DNA of 64,000 bases from Collinsella sp. GTDB lineage: Bacteria > Actinomycetota > Coriobacteriia > Coriobacteriales > Coriobacteriaceae. Location: positions 1 through 64,000 of the forward strand of contig DXMU01000036.1 of the NCBI GenBank assembly GCA_019414025.1, in the 5' to 3' direction. A program made the translations under genes and the position numbers. A model generated the notes under the pieces. That model made no database searches. It was given only the letters and a program-made list of their open reading frames with translations, and was not told the origin of the DNA. Each line of letters opens with the position of its first letter. The stretch's first letter is position 1. Below, piece by piece: positions 60,839 to 64,000 of this stretch.

Positions 60839-63616
60839 ATGGCACAGGAATTCACTTTTACCGTTAACGGCGTCGAGCGCACGACGACTCAGAACAAGCC
60901 GCTGCTCCGCTACTTGCGCGACGACCTGCATATCCATTCCGCCAAGGACGGCTGCTCCGAGGGCGCCTGCGGTACCTGCACCATCCATGTGGACGGCGCG
61001 GCCGTGAAGGCGTGCGTGCTGACCACCGCTCTTGCCGCCGGACGCGACATCGTGACCGTCGAGGGCCTGCCCCAGGACGTGCGCGAGGCCTTTGTGTATG
61101 CCTTTGGCGCTGTGGGCGCCGTGCAGTGCGGTTTTTGCATCCCCGGCATGGTCATGGCGGGTGCAGCGCTCATCGCCGAGGACCCCGAGCCCACCGAGGA
61201 GCAGATCAAGTACGCCATCCGCGGCAACGTCTGCCGTTGCACCGGCTACAAAAAGATCATCGAGGGCATTTCGCTGGCAGCTGCGGTGCTCCGCGGCGAA
61301 AAGCAGATCGACGAGGACCTGGAGCGCGGCGACGACTACGGCGTGGGCAAGCGCGCCTTCCGTATTGACGTGCGCAAGAAGGTGCTCGGCGAGGGCAAGT
61401 ATCCCGATGACATCGACGAGCTCGATCAGCCGGGTCTGACCTACGCCAGCGCCGTGCGCTCCAAGTATCCGCGCGCCCGTGTGCTCTCCATCGATACCTC
61501 CAAGGCCGAGGCCCTGCCCGGTGTGGTGGGTATCCTGCGCGCCGAGGACGTGCCGGTCAACCAGGTCGGCCACCTTATCCAGGACTGGGACGTCATGATC
61601 GCCCAGGGCGATATCACCCGCTGCGTGGGCGATGCCATTGTGCTGGTGGTTGCCGAGGACGAAGCGACGCTCGAGAAGGCTAAGAAGCTCGTAAAGATTG
61701 ATTACGAGCCGCTGGAGCCCGTGCGTAACATTGTCGAGGCCAGGGCTGCTGACGCCCCGCGCCTGCACGACAGCTTCTTTGCCTTCGGCAACACGGTGGA
61801 GCTCAAGGACAACGTGTGCCAGAGCCGCCATGTGACGCGCGGTGACGCCGCCAAGGCGCTGGCAGAGAGCGCGTTTACCGTGACGCAGCGCTTTACCACG
61901 CCCTTTACCGAGCATGCCTTCTTGGAGCCCGAGTGCGCCGTCGCCTTCCCGTACAAGAACGGCGTCAAGGTGCAGTCGACCGACCAGGGTGCCTACGATA
62001 CGCGCAAAGAGTGCGCCCACATGTTTGGCTGGGATAGCGAACCCGAGCGTGTGGTCGTCGAGACCATGCTCGTGGGTGGCGGCTTTGGCGGCAAGGAGGA
62101 CGTTTCGGTCCAGCACCTGGCCGCGCTCGCCGCATATAAGTTCCAGCGTCCTGTGAAGTGCAAGCTCACGCGTGCCGAGTCGCTCGCTTTCCATCCCAAG
62201 CGTCATGCGATGGACGGCACCTTTACGCTGGGCTGCGACGCCGAGGGCATCTTTACCGGCCTGGACTGCGAGATCAACTTTGACACCGGCGCCTACGCGT
62301 CGCTGTGCGGCCCGGTGCTCGAGCGCGCCTGCACGCATGCCGTCGGCCCCTACAAGTACCAGAACACCGACATCCGCGGCTTCGGCTACTACACTAACAA
62401 CCCGCCTGCCGGCGCGTACCGTGGCTTTGGCGTTTGCCAGTCCGAGTTTGCACTCGAGAGCCTGATCGACCTACTGGCCGAGAAGGTCGGCCTGGATCCG
62501 TGGGAGATCCGCTACCGTAACGCCATCGAGCCGGGCGAGGTTTTGCCCAACGGCCAGATCGCCGATTGCTCCACGGCGCTTAAGGAGACGCTGCTCGAGG
62601 TCAAGGATGCCTATTACGCGCATCCCGGACACGCCGGTATCGCCTGCGCCATGAAGAACGCCGGCGTGGGCGTGGGCCTGCCCGACGCCGGTCGCTGCAA
62701 GATTCGCGTCGAGGACGGCGTGGCGGTGGTCTATGCCGCCACGTCCGACATCGGCCAGGGCTGCAACACGGTCTTTTTGCAGGACGTTGCCGAGGCGTGC
62801 GGTCTGCCGCTGAGCTGCATTGCCAACGGCGAGTGCTCCACCGAGAACGCTCCCGACTCCGGCACCACGTCTGGCTCGCGCCAGACGGTCGTGACCGGCG
62901 AGGCCGTGCGCGGCGCCGCCTTCCTGCTGCGCGACGCCATGGTTGGCATCGAGGCCGGCAAGCCTGCGCCCGCCGCTCCGGTGAGCGCGCATGGCGACGG
63001 CGTCAAGATCGAGTACGACGACGGTCGCGCCTACCAGCTGCGCACACAGGAACTCGTCGCCGGCCAGGGTATGCATCCTCAGGACCCTGCGGCCACCATC
63101 AAGGCGCTCGAGGGATGCGAGTTTGGCTACGTGTATCTGGAGCCGACCGACAAGCTGGGCGCCGATGTTCCCAACCCCAAGAGCCACATCTGCTACGGTT
63201 TTGCCACACATGTGGTCATTCTGGATGATGACGGCCGCGTGAGCGAGGTCTATGCCGCACACGATTCCGGCAAGGTGGTCAACCCCATCTCCATCCAGGG
63301 TCAGATCGAAGGCGGCGTGCTCATGGGTATGGGCTATGCGCTGACCGAGGACTGGCCGCTCAAGGACTGCGTACCCCAGGCAAGGTACGGCACGCTCGGG
63401 CTGTTCCGTGCGCCCGAGATTCCGGATATCCACGCCATCTACGTGGAGAAGGACGAGCTGCTGCCCGTGGCATACGGCGGCAAGGGCATTGGAGAGATCG
63501 CAACGATCCCCACGGCGCCCGCCGTGCAGAACGCCTACCGCGCATTCGACGGCAAGCTGCGTCCGGATCTGCCCATGGTGGATACGCCGTACAGCCGCGC
63601 TCGTCACCGCGGGTAG
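60839..63616 (+). CDS. Fused xanthine-dehydrogenase-like molybdenum hydroxylase
   Basis: This 925-aa protein fuses a [2Fe-2S] subunit (about 1-160: CSEGACGTCTIHVDG, QCGFCIPGM, CRCTGY) to the molybdopterin subunit (about 170-925: GGGFGGKEDVSVQ, AYRGFGVCQSEFALE, TTSGSRQTV and the catalytic Glu in GGKGIGEIA). No FAD domain is present. The layout and the ssnA-ygfK neighbourhood match the selenium-dependent molybdenum hydroxylases, which carry labile selenium and not selenocysteine; selD and the yqeB/yqeC genes are not in the window. Likely substrate: xanthine or a related purine. AAGGG precedes ATG 60839. Confidence 0.9.
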   Translation: MAQEFTFTVNGVERTTTQNKPLLRYLRDDLHIHSAKDGCSEGACGTCTIHVDGAAVKACVLTTALAAGRDIVTVEGLPQDVREAFVYAFGAVGAVQCGFCIPGMVMAGAALIAEDPEPTEEQIKYAIRGNVCRCTGYKKIIEGISLAAAVLRGEKQIDEDLERGDDYGVGKRAFRIDVRKKVLGEGKYPDDIDELDQPGLTYASAVRSKYPRARVLSIDTSKAEALPGVVGILRAEDVPVNQVGHLIQDWDVMIAQGDITRCVGDAIVLVVAEDEATLEKAKKLVKIDYEPLEPVRNIVEARAADAPRLHDSFFAFGNTVELKDNVCQSRHVTRGDAAKALAESAFTVTQRFTTPFTEHAFLEPECAVAFPYKNGVKVQSTDQGAYDTRKECAHMFGWDSEPERVVVETMLVGGGFGGKEDVSVQHLAALAAYKFQRPVKCKLTRAESLAFHPKRHAMDGTFTLGCDAEGIFTGLDCEINFDTGAYASLCGPVLERACTHAVGPYKYQNTDIRGFGYYTNNPPAGAYRGFGVCQSEFALESLIDLLAEKVGLDPWEIRYRNAIEPGEVLPNGQIADCSTALKETLLEVKDAYYAHPGHAGIACAMKNAGVGVGLPDAGRCKIRVEDGVAVVYAATSDIGQGCNTVFLQDVAEACGLPLSCIANGECSTENAPDSGTTSGSRQTVVTGEAVRGAAFLLRDAMVGIEAGKPAPAAPVSAHGDGVKIEYDDGRAYQLRTQELVAGQGMHPQDPAATIKALEGCEFGYVYLEPTDKLGADVPNPKSHICYGFATHVVILDDDGRVSEVYAAHDSGKVVNPISIQGQIEGGVLMGMGYALTEDWPLKDCVPQARYGTLGLFRAPEIPDIHAIYVEKDELLPVAYGGKGIGEIATIPTAPAVQNAYRAFDGKLRPDLPMVDTPYSRARHRG

Positions 63617-63685
63617 AGTAGAGCGCGGACGGCCATTACTGACGGGCTGTCCATGCTCAGCATCAACTGCATACGCTGCGCCTTT

Positions 63686-63718
63686 GGCCCCGGCTCCATC
63701 GCGAGTCGGGGCCTTTTT
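63686..63718 (+). terminator. Terminator of the purine operon
   Basis: GGCCCCG (63686-63692) pairs with CGGGGCC (63707-63713), followed by five T residues. Confidence 0.88.
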
Positions 63719-63725
63719 GTTTGGA

Positions 63726-64000
63726 GCGGAAACTGCGTCCCGGAATTGGCGCTCAGAATGGGATGCGCTTTCCGGAACGGCCTTCAAGCGGAAATTGCAT
63801 CCCATTCTGAGTCTTCATTCTGGGACACGCTTTCCGCAAGGAGCTTCGTCGGGAAAGCGCATCCCATTCCGAGCGCCTATTCCGGGATGCGCTTTCCGGC
63901 TGTCGTTCACTTGGAAACTGCGGCCCAGTTTGAGCGTCTATTCCGGGATGCAGTTTCCGCTGGGCGTTTCAACCGGAAAGCGTGTCCCGTTCTAGGCCTT
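63726..64000 (+). repeat. Tandem 62-nt repeat, at least 4.4 units, cut by the window end
   Basis: Units start at about 63726, 63788, 63850, 63911 and 63973. Each begins (G/C)GGAAA(C/T/G)(T/C)GC, contains a CCC(A/G) word and runs to GGGATGC(G/A)(C/G)TTTCCG, so each can fold into an imperfect hairpin. Units differ by 20-30 percent. No gene is seen in it. Confidence 0.85.

Noticed and set aside
60839..63616. Selenocysteine (in-frame TGA) in the molybdenum hydroxylase
   Set aside because: The frame is open throughout; this enzyme class uses a labile selenium ligand rather than selenocysteine.
63726..64000. CRISPR array at the window end
   Set aside because: Repeats are tandem, diverged and without unique spacers.

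Overview
The window reads as chromosomal DNA of a GC-rich anaerobic Actinomycetota, most like a gut Coriobacteriia such as Collinsella. This is an inference from the gene set: a type II fatty acid cluster with FabK, many mannose-family PTS operons, anaerobic sulfatase maturation, DeoR regulators, and a selenium-dependent-hydroxylase type purine cluster. No rRNA, tRNA or CRISPR array was found. Intergenic spaces are unusually rich in hairpins and short dispersed repeats.

Layout. 0.3-1.9 kb: an ECF-like sigma factor overlapping a membrane anti-sigma-like protein, flanked by short direct repeats. 2.1-5.6 kb: str operon rpsL-rpsG-fusA, then rpsJ and a terminator; tuf is absent. 5.7-15.8 kb: biotin ligase (minus) divergent from one compact fatty acid operon, fabH-acpP-fabK-fabD-fabG-fabF-accB-fabZ-accC-accDA, in which AccD and AccA are one polypeptide. 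15.8-19.0 kb: an orphan PTS EIIC, a CDF metal transporter and a histidine phosphatase.

19.0-30.6 kb: an island bracketed by a 60-bp direct repeat (57/60). It carries an agaS/nagA deletion remnant, two DeoR regulators, a mannose-family PTS (EIIA-B-C-D), two Cys-type sulfatases with their radical-SAM maturase, and a TauE/SafE permease with a broken paralogue. The likely job is PTS import of sulfated (amino)sugars, cytoplasmic desulfation and release of the sulfur anion.

30.9-36.7 kb: the rest of the S10 operon, rplC to rplX, separated from rpsJ by about 25 kb and ended by a terminator instead of continuing into rplE. 36.7-38.3 kb: a decayed strip with an IS3-type transposase fragment joined to a truncated mtnN. 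38.5-46.0 kb: a LevR-like regulator whose AAA domain lacks the sigma-54 contact loop, followed by a second mannose-family PTS, a GH172 (DUF2961) protein and a ROK fructokinase, probably a fructoside or difructose-anhydride utilisation operon. 46.1-48.8 kb: a degV-like fragment, then an oxidoreductase with its DeoR regulator. 48.8-49.2 kb: a composite palindromic element. 49.2-52.4 kb: a pseudouridine synthase and a U32-family protein (minus). 52.6-63.6 kb: a purine module of RidA, a YheO-type regulator, an NCS2 permease, SsnA, YgfK, a polyferredoxin and a fused xanthine-dehydrogenase-like enzyme. The window ends inside a 62-nt tandem repeat.

All functions are assigned from motifs and context read by eye; no database search was run.
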